Source of the DNA: Bacteroides sp. | Lineage (GTDB): Bacteria > Bacteroidota > Bacteroidia > Bacteroidales > Bacteroidaceae | Assembly: GCA_019414725.1 (NCBI GenBank) | Contig: DXLM01000092.1 | Span: 1 to 10,406, forward strand | Length of the DNA: 10,406 bases | Direction of reading: 5' to 3' | Part shown: piece after piece, positions 1 through 7,001 of the stretch | Position numbering within the stretch: the first letter of the stretch is position 1 | How the letters are laid out: the number at the start of each line of letters is the position of its first letter | Program-made: the position numbers and the translations under genes | The notes under the pieces: model-generated | What the model was told of the DNA's origin: nothing | Databases searched by the model: none | Seen by the model: only the letters and a program-made list of their open reading frames with translations

Positions 1-27
1 CCGGTTTTATTGTTTAACTTTTAATTT

Positions 28-47
28 TTCGGTAAAAATTTACCGAA
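28..47. repeat. Perfect 9-bp inverted repeat (palindrome) upstream of the C10 peptidase gene
   Basis: The arms TTCGGTAAA (28-36) and TTTACCGAA (39-47) are perfect reverse complements separated by two A residues. A T-rich stretch (51-63) follows on the plus strand. It could be a terminator for a gene left of the window, or an operator, since it ends just before the putative promoter of the peptidase gene. The near-absent loop favours a DNA-binding palindrome slightly over an RNA hairpin, but neither is proven. Confidence 0.45.
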
Positions 48-52
48 GTATT

Positions 53-84
53 GTTGTTTTTTTATGTTTCAATAATTATATTTG
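53..84 (+). promoter_or_regulatory. Putative Bacteroides-type promoter for the C10 peptidase locus
   Basis: TATATTTG at 77-84 matches the Bacteroides -7 consensus TAnnTTTG exactly. GTTG at 53-56 matches three of four bases of the -33 element TTTG, with a 20-bp spacer. Transcription would begin near 91 and give a leader of roughly 57 nt before the ATG at 148. The region is very AT-rich, so a chance match is possible. Confidence 0.45.
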
Positions 85-147
85 CTATATATATTTTTGT
101 TGAGTTTTAAAATCTATTTACTAGTAATAACCTTTAAATCAATACTT

Positions 148-1488
148 ATGAAAATGCCTTTATTTCTCATAGCAATCATTTTATCTTTGATTTCTGTATC
201 TTGTTCTGAAGAAAATCAATTAACAGAACCTTTACGTGAATAATCATCAATTTCATTATCCCAAATTAAAGGAATTTCTTACGATTCCAATATTATAACG
301 AAAGATGATGCCATTTTTGTTGCAACAAAATTCTTGAATAGAAAAAGAACAAGAAGTGAAATTTATGATGCAATACCTCTTTATGATTCTACTGGAAAAC
401 AAATTGGTCATGTAGTAAATTTTTCTGATTCTGGATTCTGTATAGTTTCTTCAACTAAAGATTTACCTCCTATTTTGGCATATTCTAGCAAAGGGAACTT
501 TAATATAAATAATATAAATAAAACAGGTATTTCGATATGGAGAGATAATTTATCTTATAGTCAAGAAGAACTTACAAAAGAAGAGAAGGATTCCAACAGA
601 AGATTATGGAATATTTATGAAAGCTCTTCCCTAAAATCCAGAGCAATGGATGATACTGAGAAAACAGCAGCTCTTAATAAAAGAATGGCAGAAATTCATG
701 AAGAATTTGGAATGTCTATAGATGTAAGACCTCTTATAGCTTTTAAAGGTAGTGATTTTATAAATAATTCATATTATGAAATGTTTAAAAATAAAGGAGG
801 TTCAGAATTCTATACTATAGTAGGAGTGTATAAGAAAAATCTGGGACCTCAAATCGATCCTTATATAACAACTCAGTGGGGACAGCAAGGAGTTTTTGGA
901 AAATATGCCGTAAACAAATTTGCTGGTTGTACTGTAATAGCAGCAGGGCAGCTTATGAACTATTTTCAATATCCTAAGACTTATGACTGGAATGCAATTG
1001 CGAGCAATTGTTATATTAATGAATCTGTGGCAGTGCTGAGCAAAGATATTCAAGATAGATTTAAAGTTAAGTATGAAGAAAATAAAACCTCATCAACAAT
1101 AAGTAATGTTAAAGAGGGACTTAAAAGTTTTGGATATTCTGTTTCAGAAACAGATGAAATTTTTGCATATAGATTAATTGAGAAATACCATAAGCCACTT
1201 TACGAACAAGGTGTAGATGATGACGGAGATGGGCATGCTTGGGTTATAGATGGATATATTACGTTTGATTATCAATATTATTATATTGTAGAATATTTAA
1301 GAGGTAATTCTGGAAGTTACAGATATGAAAGAGATAACACAATATATTCTGCAGGTGATGATAATATGGTAGTAAGTGTATTAACGCATTATAACTGGGG
1401 ATGGGACGGAAGAGAAGATGGATATTATGTTACCCCTCCTAAGTATAAAAATAAACTTAAACAATTAAATTTATCAATTCCCCAATAA
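148..1488 (+). pseudogene. C10 family (streptopain-like) cysteine peptidase, interrupted by an in-frame stop codon
   Basis: Secreted papain-like cysteine protease of the SpeB/Bfp/Btp group (MEROPS C10), made as a zymogen. From the ATG at 148 the frame encodes a lipoprotein-type signal peptide ending at Cys19 (SVSC), then meets TAA at codon 32 (241-243). The same frame stays open to 1488 and carries the rest of a full-length enzyme. The propeptide begins with DDAIFVATKFL (about codons 53-63) and has a GFCIVSS...ILAYSS block (96-114). The catalytic part has QWGQ (about 243-246), nucleophile Cys261 in AGCTVIAAGQLM, catalytic His363 in GHAWVIDGY and the NWGWDG motif (416-421). Cys-to-His spacing is 102 residues against about 148 in SpeB, so the domain is compact. 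The first start codon after the stop is a TTG at 334 inside the propeptide, with no signal peptide, and is unlikely to be used. One substitution (CAA, GAA or AAA to TAA) would explain the break. It may be a recent pseudogene, a read-through product or a sequencing error. AT-richness suggests transfer. Confidence 0.85.
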
Positions 1489-1533
1489 TATTGTAGAGCA
1501 TTAATAATCAACTAAGCATAAAAATAAATAACT

Positions 1534-2004
1534 ATGAAAACAAAAACTTTTATCTTAATTTCCATCTTGGTATCTATCCTCTTTACAGGATGTAAAAAAA
1601 ATGAGGACGTTATTGGTAATAAGATTCTTACATTTTATATAGAATTAACTAATGAGGATGGAACTCCTATTATAACTAGTGATAAAGAGGCTGAAGAGTT
1701 TCCTTCATTGCAAACCATAGCTGTTAATCCAAGTGATTTAATGAATAATTTCGATATTGTTTCCAAACCGTTAAAAGGAGAAAATAACCGTTACTATTTA
1801 AAGTGTTCCAATTATAATTCTATAAATGATAGTTATGAATTTATCATTAAAAGTAAAACAGGTTTTAATGGAGAATATTTATTCGAAATTACATGGGATT
1901 CTACTACACTAAAAAATGTAATAATAAATGGTAAAGAATCAAATATCAGTGAAGTTACATTTGATGATGTGAAATATTATTCAGTGTCTTTGATTATTAA
2001 ATAA
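1534..2004 (+). CDS. Small lipoprotein downstream of the C10 peptidase; possible inhibitor or partner
   Basis: A 156-residue predicted lipoprotein of no family I recognise. It has a lysine-bearing N-terminus, a hydrophobic segment (residues 6-18) and a lipobox LFTGC with the lipidated cysteine at position 20. KKNED follows the cysteine, an acidic stretch reminiscent of Bacteroidetes surface-lipoprotein export signals. The mature part (about 136 residues) is rich in beta-forming residues and looks like a single small beta domain. The start ATG lies 45 nt after the peptidase stop, so the two are probably co-transcribed, and both share the same low GC content. In Bacteroides fragilis and B. thetaiotaomicron, C10 protease genes are known to sit beside genes for small inhibitor proteins (Bfi, Bti). 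The size, location and export signal fit such a role here, but I see no diagnostic motif, so this is inference from context. Confidence 0.75.
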   Translation: MKTKTFILISILVSILFTGCKKNEDVIGNKILTFYIELTNEDGTPIITSDKEAEEFPSLQTIAVNPSDLMNNFDIVSKPLKGENNRYYLKCSNYNSINDSYEFIIKSKTGFNGEYLFEITWDSTTLKNVIINGKESNISEVTFDDVKYYSVSLIIK

Positions 2005-2221
2005 CTATCTATCTCCCTTACACGTCAAAGGAATGAACGTTTGCTGATATAGAAAAAATGTGTGAAATTTTCTGAAATAGAATTTGTAAAATCAGCTATT
2101 CCCGTCATAATAAACAATGTAAGCCAGACTGTCTAGAAATGATAGAATTAGACTTTATATCTAGTGTTTTTGATAATTTGGATGGACAGGGTCAATGTAT
2201 GAGATAACGGCAAAATCATAA

Positions 2222-2250
2222 TGTGATGAACTAATTTATTTGTATTTTTG
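2222..2250 (+). promoter_or_regulatory. Putative promoter of the lactonase-family gene
   Basis: TATTTTTG at 2243-2250 fits the Bacteroides -7 consensus TAnnTTTG exactly. The only nearby -33 candidate is TGTG (2222-2225), a three-of-four match with a 17-bp spacer, so the upstream half is weak. Transcription would start near 2257, which favours the ATG at 2282 over the TTG at 2264 as the translation start. The rest of 2005-2263 shows no gene and no clear terminator. Confidence 0.4.
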
Positions 2251-2281
2251 ATGCCTTAATGAATTGATTAAACACAGGAAT

Positions 2282-3436
2282 ATGAAGACATTGATAGGTG
2301 TATGTATGGCTGCTATGGCTTTAATAGGAAACGGTTGCATGGGAAATGCGAAACACGCGGAGTCAGTTTCCGGAGGAACAACAGACTCGTTGTTTCTGCT
2401 GGTGGGTAGTTACGCCCGGGCGCAGGAGAAAGGTATCCGTGTGTATGTATTCAATCAGGAAACAGGAAAAGGGACGTTCCGGAGTGGCTTGTCCGGCATT
2501 TCGAATCCTTCTTTTCTTACTCCGTCGGCTGACGGTAGCCGGGTGTATGCGGTAGGAGAGGATGAAGGGATTTCTTCTACGGCCAATGCGCTGAGCTTTG
2601 ACCGTGAGAAAGGGATGCTTTCTTTCATTAACTCTCAACCAACTCATGGGGGAGCTCCTTGTAATATTACGTTGAGTCCGAAGGAGGATTATGTGTTGAC
2701 TGCTAACTATATGGGTGGAAATGTTACTGTATTTCCTTTAGGAAGTCGCGGGGAACTGCTGGAAGGTGATACGCTCGCCTTTACGGGAAGCGGACCGGAT
2801 AAGGAACGGCAGAGCCAGCCGCATCTGCATTGTGTGCTTTTTACACCGGATAGTCGTTTGCTGCTTGCCAATGATCTGGGTACTGATTGTATTCATGTAT
2901 TTCCGGTCAGCGAAAAGAAAGGTGAGGGGCTGTTGGACCGTACGGCATCTTATGATGTACAACTGGCTCCGGGTGCCGGACCACGACATATATGCTTTGC
3001 GCCGGGCGGGAAACATGCTTACCTCATTACGGAACTTTCGGGTGATGTTATCGTGCTTTCGTACGATGAAATGAAGCTGGATACCATTCAGACTATCAAG
3101 GCTGATACGCTCGATGCACGTGGCAGTGCGGATATTCATATTTCGCCGGACGGTAACTTTGTTTATGCTTCCAATCGTTTGAAAGGGGATGGCATTGCTA
3201 TTTTCTCAGTCAACTCGGAGGATGGTACGCTGGAAAAGGCAGGCTATCAGCCTACGGGAATTCATCCGCGCAACTTTGCCATTACGCCTAATGGCAAGTA
3301 TTTGCTGGTGGCTTGCCGGGATACGAATGAAATTCAGATATTTGCGCGTGATGCGGAAACCGGATTATTGCAGGATACCGGTGAGAAAATTGAAATGTCG
3401 AAGCCGGTTTGTCTGAAGTTTGTTCCGATGGATTAA
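2282..3436 (+). CDS. Exported lactonase family protein (6-phosphogluconolactonase-like seven-bladed beta-propeller)
   Basis: Member of the lactonase/YbhE (Pgl) beta-propeller family (PF10282), whose characterised cytosolic members hydrolyse 6-phosphogluconolactone in the oxidative pentose phosphate pathway. The 384 residues are close to the usual family length plus a signal peptide. Propeller-type repeats are visible: GAPCNITLSPKEDYVLTANY (125-144), PHLHCVLFTPDSRLLLANDL (180-199), GAGPRHICFAPGGKHAYLI (231-249), ADIHISPDGNFVYASNR (283-299) and HPRNFAITPNGKYLLVACR (328-346). The N-terminus is a hydrophobic export signal with Cys19 as candidate lipid site (GNGC, not a classical lipobox), so the protein probably acts in the periplasm or on a membrane. 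That makes a plain pentose-phosphate role uncertain; it may act on another lactone. I chose the ATG at 2282 because it begins a normal signal peptide, whereas the upstream TTG adds six polar residues. It looks monocistronic, with a terminator 29 nt downstream. GC content is clearly higher than in the peptidase locus. Confidence 0.88.
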   Translation: MKTLIGVCMAAMALIGNGCMGNAKHAESVSGGTTDSLFLLVGSYARAQEKGIRVYVFNQETGKGTFRSGLSGISNPSFLTPSADGSRVYAVGEDEGISSTANALSFDREKGMLSFINSQPTHGGAPCNITLSPKEDYVLTANYMGGNVTVFPLGSRGELLEGDTLAFTGSGPDKERQSQPHLHCVLFTPDSRLLLANDLGTDCIHVFPVSEKKGEGLLDRTASYDVQLAPGAGPRHICFAPGGKHAYLITELSGDVIVLSYDEMKLDTIQTIKADTLDARGSADIHISPDGNFVYASNRLKGDGIAIFSVNSEDGTLEKAGYQPTGIHPRNFAITPNGKYLLVACRDTNEIQIFARDAETGLLQDTGEKIEMSKPVCLKFVPMD

Positions 3437-3464
3437 GAGTAATCCGAAAGTTGTTTTTTACGAC

Positions 3465-3518
3465 ATAAAAGAGGCTTGTCATTTTTCCGAAACGGAGTTT
3501 GACAAGCCTCTCTTTTAT
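3465..3518. terminator. Bidirectional terminator between the converging lactonase and GH92 genes
   Basis: GAGGCTTGTCA (3471-3481) pairs with TGACAAGCCTC (3500-3510) in an 11-bp stem, extended by an A/T pair and an AAAA/TTTT block offset by a small bulge. The apical loop contains a mini-stem TCCG/CGGA (3486-3489, 3493-3496). Read on the plus strand the stem is followed by TCTTTTAT; on the minus strand by TCTTTTATG. It lies between two convergent stop codons (3436 and 3548) and suits both genes. Confidence 0.85.
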
Positions 3519-3547
3519 CATATCGGGTTTTACATCCCGTTGCTTAT

Positions 3548-5749
3548 TTATTTCTTGTCTGTCATCTGGTAAACCAGTGTACCACCTTTCACGATGTCAG
3601 CGTGCGAAATGAAGTTCTTGGTGTACGGTTCACCGTTCAGGGTAATGCTCTTTACATACTTATTGGCTTCAGAAAGTCCTTCTGCTTTAATGGTAAAGGT
3701 CTTTCCGTCTGCCAGGTGAAGTACGAATTCCGGCAACTGAGGTGCGCCAAACACATATTCGCCGCTTACCGGATTGACAGGATAGAATCCCATGGCGGAG
3801 AACATATACCAGGCTGACATTTGTCCGCAGTCGTCGTTTCCGCATAATCCGTTTGGTTTGGGTGAATATTGGGTATCGAAGATTTTACGTATCAGTTCCT
3901 GTGTACGTTCAGGACGTCCGGCAAGGGCATACAGATAAGTCACATGATGGCTTGGTTCATTTCCGTGTGCGTATTGTCCGATCAGTCCGGTTACATCAGC
4001 CTGAGTAGTTTCCAGTTTCAGTGTGAACAGTGAATCCAGTTTGTTGAGGAAAGGTTCTTCTCCACCGAACAAGGCTATTAATCCCGGAACATCGTGCTGT
4101 ACATGCCAGGTGTATTGCCATGCATTTCCTTCCGTATAGTCACCGCCTACGCTTTCGGCATGTCCGATTTGGCTAGGGTTGAATGGACTTTTCCATGTGC
4201 CGTCCGATTTTTTAGGACGCATGAACTGTGTGCTGCTGTCGAACAGGTTCTTGTAGAAGTCGGCACGTCGTGCGAAGTATGCGGCATCTTCTGTCTTTCC
4301 CATGCGTTTAGCCATGTCGGCAGCTGCATAGTCGTCGTACACACTTTCCAGTGTAGATGAAACAGATTCAGCTTCGGTCAGGTCGGTCGGGAAATAACCA
4401 TATTTCATGTAGTTCTCCCAGTTAGACTTTAACGGGTGTGATACGGTCTGAGTCTGTTTGATGGCGTTGAACGCACGTTCTGCATCGAATCCGCGGAACC
4501 CTTTGGCATAGGCTTCTGCAACGACAGAAACTCCATGATTGGCTACCATACAGAAGTTCTCCTTGCCCCACAGTCCCCATATCGGAAGATAACCTTGTAC
4601 TTCGGCCTGGTCTACCAGTGAGTTGATAAATCCGTCTACACGCTCAGGAACCATCAGGGTATAGAACGGATGAGCGGCGCGGTAAGTGTCCCACAAGGAG
4701 AAGGTAGAATAGAATTTACCTCCTGTAGCGTTTACTACAAAGTCGGCAGCATTACGATAGCGTCCGTCAACGTCTGATATTTCGTTGGGCTGGATCAGCG
4801 CATGATAGAAGCTGGTGTAGAAGTTTGTCTTTTCTTCGTCTGTACCTTCTACTTCGATGCGGCTCAAGTAGCTGTTCCAGTCGGCTTTGGCGGCAGTCCG
4901 TATTCCTTCGAAATCCCATCCCGGAACTTCGGCTGCCATATTGGCCTTAGCTCCTTCTACTCCGGTGGTGGAGAGAGCAACTTTCATCAGTACTTCTTCA
5001 CCCGGCTGGATATTGAAACTTGCTACAAGGCGTTTGCCTTTTTCTGTTTCTGCCATAGGAAGTTCGAAATGGTCGATGACCGGACGGCTGAACTGCATGA
5101 CGAAATAATAATCCTGGTCAACCCATACTTTGTTGTTGACATGTCCGGTAAGCGTGCTGTCGTTTTCCCAGTTTACCTCGCAGCTGTTTACCTGCGAATG
5201 ATATTGTTTTTCGTTCCATGCCGGTCCGTGCTGCAAGTCTATCAGGATAGAAGCAGAGTCGGCCTGTTCGTAAGTGTATCGGTGCAATGCCGCATGGGTA
5301 GTGGCTGTCAGTTCTGCTTTTACCTTTGCCTGGTCGAGTGTGACAGTATAATATCCTGGAGTGGCATTTTCGGAGGTCTTACTGAAACTGCTACGGTAAG
5401 CATCCCATGTGCGGTGGCGTTCACCAGTGAAAGGCATCACGAGGATATCTCCCAAATCCATACATCCGGTTCCATTCAGATGAGTTTGTGTGAACCCCCA
5501 GATAATGGAGTCGGCATACATGTATTCGGAGCAATATCTCCATCCCACAGCTCCTGTTACAGGACTGGTCTGTATCATACCGAAAGGACGGCAGGCTCCA
5601 GGAAAGGTATGTCCGTTGTCGGCTGCTCCGATGAAAGGATCAACGTATTGTGTATAATCTGTCTGTGGAGTATCTTGCTTGGCTGTACTGCAACTGTAAA
5701 ACGCGCTTCCCAGTGCAAGAGTATAGAGAAATACAGAAAGTTTTTTCAT
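3548..5749 (-). CDS. GH92 family alpha-mannosidase, exported lipoprotein
   Basis: Glycoside hydrolase family 92 enzyme: a calcium-dependent, inverting exo-alpha-mannosidase acting on mannans and high-mannose N-glycans outside the cytoplasm. At 733 residues it is normal for the family. The signal peptide leads to Cys20 (FYSC), so it is probably lipidated. The N-terminal beta-sandwich domain (PF17678) starts with VDPFIG (36-41), GHTFPGA (46-52) and THLNGTGC (89-96). The C-terminal (alpha/alpha)6-type domain (PF07971) carries EGNAWQYTWHVQHD, where Glu540 corresponds to the family's proposed general acid, then HGNEPSHH (595-602) and GNDDCGQMSAWY, where Asp639/Asp640 include the proposed base. No key motif is missing, so it should be active. 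The linkage preferred (alpha-1,2, -1,3, -1,4 or -1,6) cannot be read safely from motifs. It lies 125 nt downstream of manA on the same strand, consistent with mannose use, but an unusual inverted repeat in the gap may separate or regulate the two. No SusC/SusD pair or further glycosidase is in view. Confidence 0.95.
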   Translation of the reverse strand: MKKLSVFLYTLALGSAFYSCSTAKQDTPQTDYTQYVDPFIGAADNGHTFPGACRPFGMIQTSPVTGAVGWRYCSEYMYADSIIWGFTQTHLNGTGCMDLGDILVMPFTGERHRTWDAYRSSFSKTSENATPGYYTVTLDQAKVKAELTATTHAALHRYTYEQADSASILIDLQHGPAWNEKQYHSQVNSCEVNWENDSTLTGHVNNKVWVDQDYYFVMQFSRPVIDHFELPMAETEKGKRLVASFNIQPGEEVLMKVALSTTGVEGAKANMAAEVPGWDFEGIRTAAKADWNSYLSRIEVEGTDEEKTNFYTSFYHALIQPNEISDVDGRYRNAADFVVNATGGKFYSTFSLWDTYRAAHPFYTLMVPERVDGFINSLVDQAEVQGYLPIWGLWGKENFCMVANHGVSVVAEAYAKGFRGFDAERAFNAIKQTQTVSHPLKSNWENYMKYGYFPTDLTEAESVSSTLESVYDDYAAADMAKRMGKTEDAAYFARRADFYKNLFDSSTQFMRPKKSDGTWKSPFNPSQIGHAESVGGDYTEGNAWQYTWHVQHDVPGLIALFGGEEPFLNKLDSLFTLKLETTQADVTGLIGQYAHGNEPSHHVTYLYALAGRPERTQELIRKIFDTQYSPKPNGLCGNDDCGQMSAWYMFSAMGFYPVNPVSGEYVFGAPQLPEFVLHLADGKTFTIKAEGLSEANKYVKSITLNGEPYTKNFISHADIVKGGTLVYQMTDKK

Positions 5750-5783
5750 GAATCAGGTTAATAAAGTGTGGATAACAGAATGA

Positions 5784-5842
5784 ATTACCATAGAGCTTGC
5801 AGCATATGTGGACGAATTCCTTTCTGCAATCCCTATGGTAAT
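5784..5842. repeat. Interrupted inverted repeat in the manA-GH92 intergenic region
   Basis: The outer arms ATTACCATAG (5784-5793) and CTATGGTAAT (5833-5842) are perfect 10-bp reverse complements. After three-base internal mismatched segments, inner arms TTGCAG (5797-5802) and CTGCAA (5824-5829) pair again. The central 21 nt (5803-5823) are unpaired. On the GH92 strand the structure ends 34 nt before the start codon, and no clear T-tract follows, so it does not look like a standard terminator. An operator with two spaced half-sites or a structured mRNA leader fits better. Confidence 0.6.
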
Positions 5843-5858
5843 CGTTGTTTAATTATAG

Positions 5859-5872
5859 TGCCGTAAGCGGCA
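5859..5872 (-). other. Short GC-rich hairpin directly after the manA stop codon
   Basis: TGCCG (5859-5863) and CGGCA (5868-5872) form a 5-bp stem with a 4-nt loop, beginning 2 nt after the manA stop codon. On the minus strand it is followed by TATAATTAAAC rather than a T-run, so termination would be weak at best. It may protect the 3' end of the manA message or be chance. Confidence 0.3.
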
Positions 5873-5874
5873 TG

Positions 5875-6846
5875 TTATACGTAAGTTTCGAGGAATTTTA
5901 CATGTCCTTCCGGAACTACATCCAATGTTTTGGTTGTAGCTGGGAACAATACAGATTCTCCAGCCTGCAAGCTTACTGTATTGCCTTCATCGTCGGTTAC
6001 GGTACAAGCGCCTTCCATGCATATATAGATAACGAATGAATCCAGCTCTGTATAGTCCATGCTCATTTTTTCAGTCAAGTCGTATACTGAAGTTGTGAAA
6101 TAAGGACATGAAACCAGTTCTACCGGTTCGTTCTGCTTAGGAGTGTAATGTGTACGGTAATCTTCGGATACAGTATAATCGATTGCATCTTTTGACAGTT
6201 CAGTATGCAGCTCGCGGGTATTTCCGTTCTTGTCTTTACGGTTGAAGTCATAGATACGGTACGTGATGTTCGAAGTCTGCTGGATTTCTGCGATGAAACA
6301 GCCTGCTCCGATACTGTGAATACGTCCTGCCGGCAAGAAGAAGACATCGCCCGGTTGTACAGCATAGTCTGAAAGGGCATCACAGATTGTGTTGTCGGCT
6401 ATCATTGCCGCATACTGGTCAGGAGTGATTTGCTGGCTCAGACCAGAGCGCAAGTGAGCTTTTCCGCCATCGTTTCCTATCACATACCACATTTCTGTTT
6501 TTCCCATTGAATTGTGGCGTTTCATAGCCAGCTCGTCATCAGGATGGACCTGAATAGACAGATCCTGCTGTGCATCAATAAATTTGATTAACAGAGGGAA
6601 TTTTCCATTGAAGCGTTTGTAATTGCTTTCACCTACCAGTGCACCTTTGTATTCGCTTACCATTTGTGTAAGGTTCTTACCTGCATCGGCTCCATCGGCA
6701 ACAACTGATTCGTCGCCCGGTACATCTGATATTTCCCAACTTTCACCTACTTGTGCCTGCTGGCAGTCTAAGTGTTTGAACGGGATAATTTTTTCTCCTC
6801 CCCAAATAGTGGATTTTAAGATCGGTTTAAATTTTAAAGGGTACAT
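5875..6846 (-). CDS. manA: Mannose-6-phosphate isomerase, class I
   Basis: Cytosolic zinc enzyme interconverting mannose 6-phosphate and fructose 6-phosphate, linking mannose catabolism with GDP-mannose synthesis. The 323 residues match the short type I form seen in Bacteroidetes and Bacillus (cupin fold), not the longer enterobacterial form. Family motifs are in order: N-terminal KSTIWGGEKI (11-20), GESWEIS (34-40), KFPLLIKFIDA (82-92), IQVHPDDELA (98-107), GKTEMWYV (115-122), PAGRIHSIGAG (172-182) and ITYRIYDFNR (194-203). The expected zinc ligands are Gln99, His101, Glu118 and His177, and Arg197 is the conserved active-site arginine. A second cupin-like half follows, with LQAGESVLFPA near the C-terminus. 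There is no signal peptide. The start ATG at 6846 opens directly into the conserved N-terminus. It sits upstream of the GH92 gene on the same strand, so mannose released by that enzyme could be fed into glycolysis here. Confidence 0.95.
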   Translation of the reverse strand: MYPLKFKPILKSTIWGGEKIIPFKHLDCQQAQVGESWEISDVPGDESVVADGADAGKNLTQMVSEYKGALVGESNYKRFNGKFPLLIKFIDAQQDLSIQVHPDDELAMKRHNSMGKTEMWYVIGNDGGKAHLRSGLSQQITPDQYAAMIADNTICDALSDYAVQPGDVFFLPAGRIHSIGAGCFIAEIQQTSNITYRIYDFNRKDKNGNTRELHTELSKDAIDYTVSEDYRTHYTPKQNEPVELVSCPYFTTSVYDLTEKMSMDYTELDSFVIYICMEGACTVTDDEGNTVSLQAGESVLFPATTKTLDVVPEGHVKFLETYV

Positions 6847-6870
6847 AAGTGTTATAATTAGGTTTGTTTA

Positions 6871-6878
6871 CAAAAGTA
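6871..6878 (-). promoter_or_regulatory. Putative -7 element of the manA promoter
   Basis: Read on the minus strand this is TACTTTTG, an exact match to the Bacteroides -7 consensus TAnnTTTG. It sits 24 nt upstream of the manA ATG and would give a very short leader. No convincing TTTG is found at the expected -33 distance. It may serve manA alone or manA plus the GH92 gene. Confidence 0.45.
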
Positions 6879-6941
6879 ATTATTTTAGCCGAAAAAGTAG
6901 GTGAAGCGGGTAAAAAAAGAGGAAATATAGGGAGATAAAAC

Positions 6942-6984
6942 AAAACAGACTGAACATATATTGTCTGTATGTTCAGTCTGTTTT
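6942..6984 (-). terminator. Strong hairpin terminator of the lipoprotein-DUF5723 operon
   Basis: A 17-bp perfect stem pairs 6942-6958 with 6968-6984 around a 9-nt loop (6959-6967). On the minus strand the stem runs into TTTTGTTTTATC, a good T-tract, about 17 nt after the stop codon of the DUF5723 gene (7002). The plus-strand side is also T-rich, but no plus-strand gene needs it here. Confidence 0.9.
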
Positions 6985-7001
6985 TGTTTTTGATAACCTG
7001 A

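Noticed and set aside
334..1488. TTG at 334 as the true start of the C10 protease
   Set aside because: It lies inside the propeptide core, has no signal peptide, and the same frame extends upstream to a proper ATG and lipobox once the TAA at 241-243 is passed.
2130..2164. Possible inverted repeat CTAGA / TCTAG between the small lipoprotein gene and the lactonase gene
   Set aside because: Only five bases pair across 22 nt of AT-rich sequence, which is expected by chance.
2264..2281. TTG at 2264 as start of the lactonase gene
   Set aside because: It would add a short polar extension before a normal signal peptide and lies only about 14 nt after the putative -7 box; the ATG at 2282 is a better start.
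4802..5761. A 319-codon open frame on the plus strand antisense to the GH92 gene
   Set aside because: Its product is Cys-, Phe- and Ser-rich with no family resemblance, while the opposite strand carries an unmistakable full-length GH92 enzyme. It is a shadow of that gene's codon use.
5784..5842. Invertible promoter (phase-variation switch) flanked by inverted repeats
   Set aside because: The segment between the arms is only about 21-39 nt and holds no promoter motif, and the arms are short for a Bacteroides site-specific recombinase. No recombinase gene is in the window.
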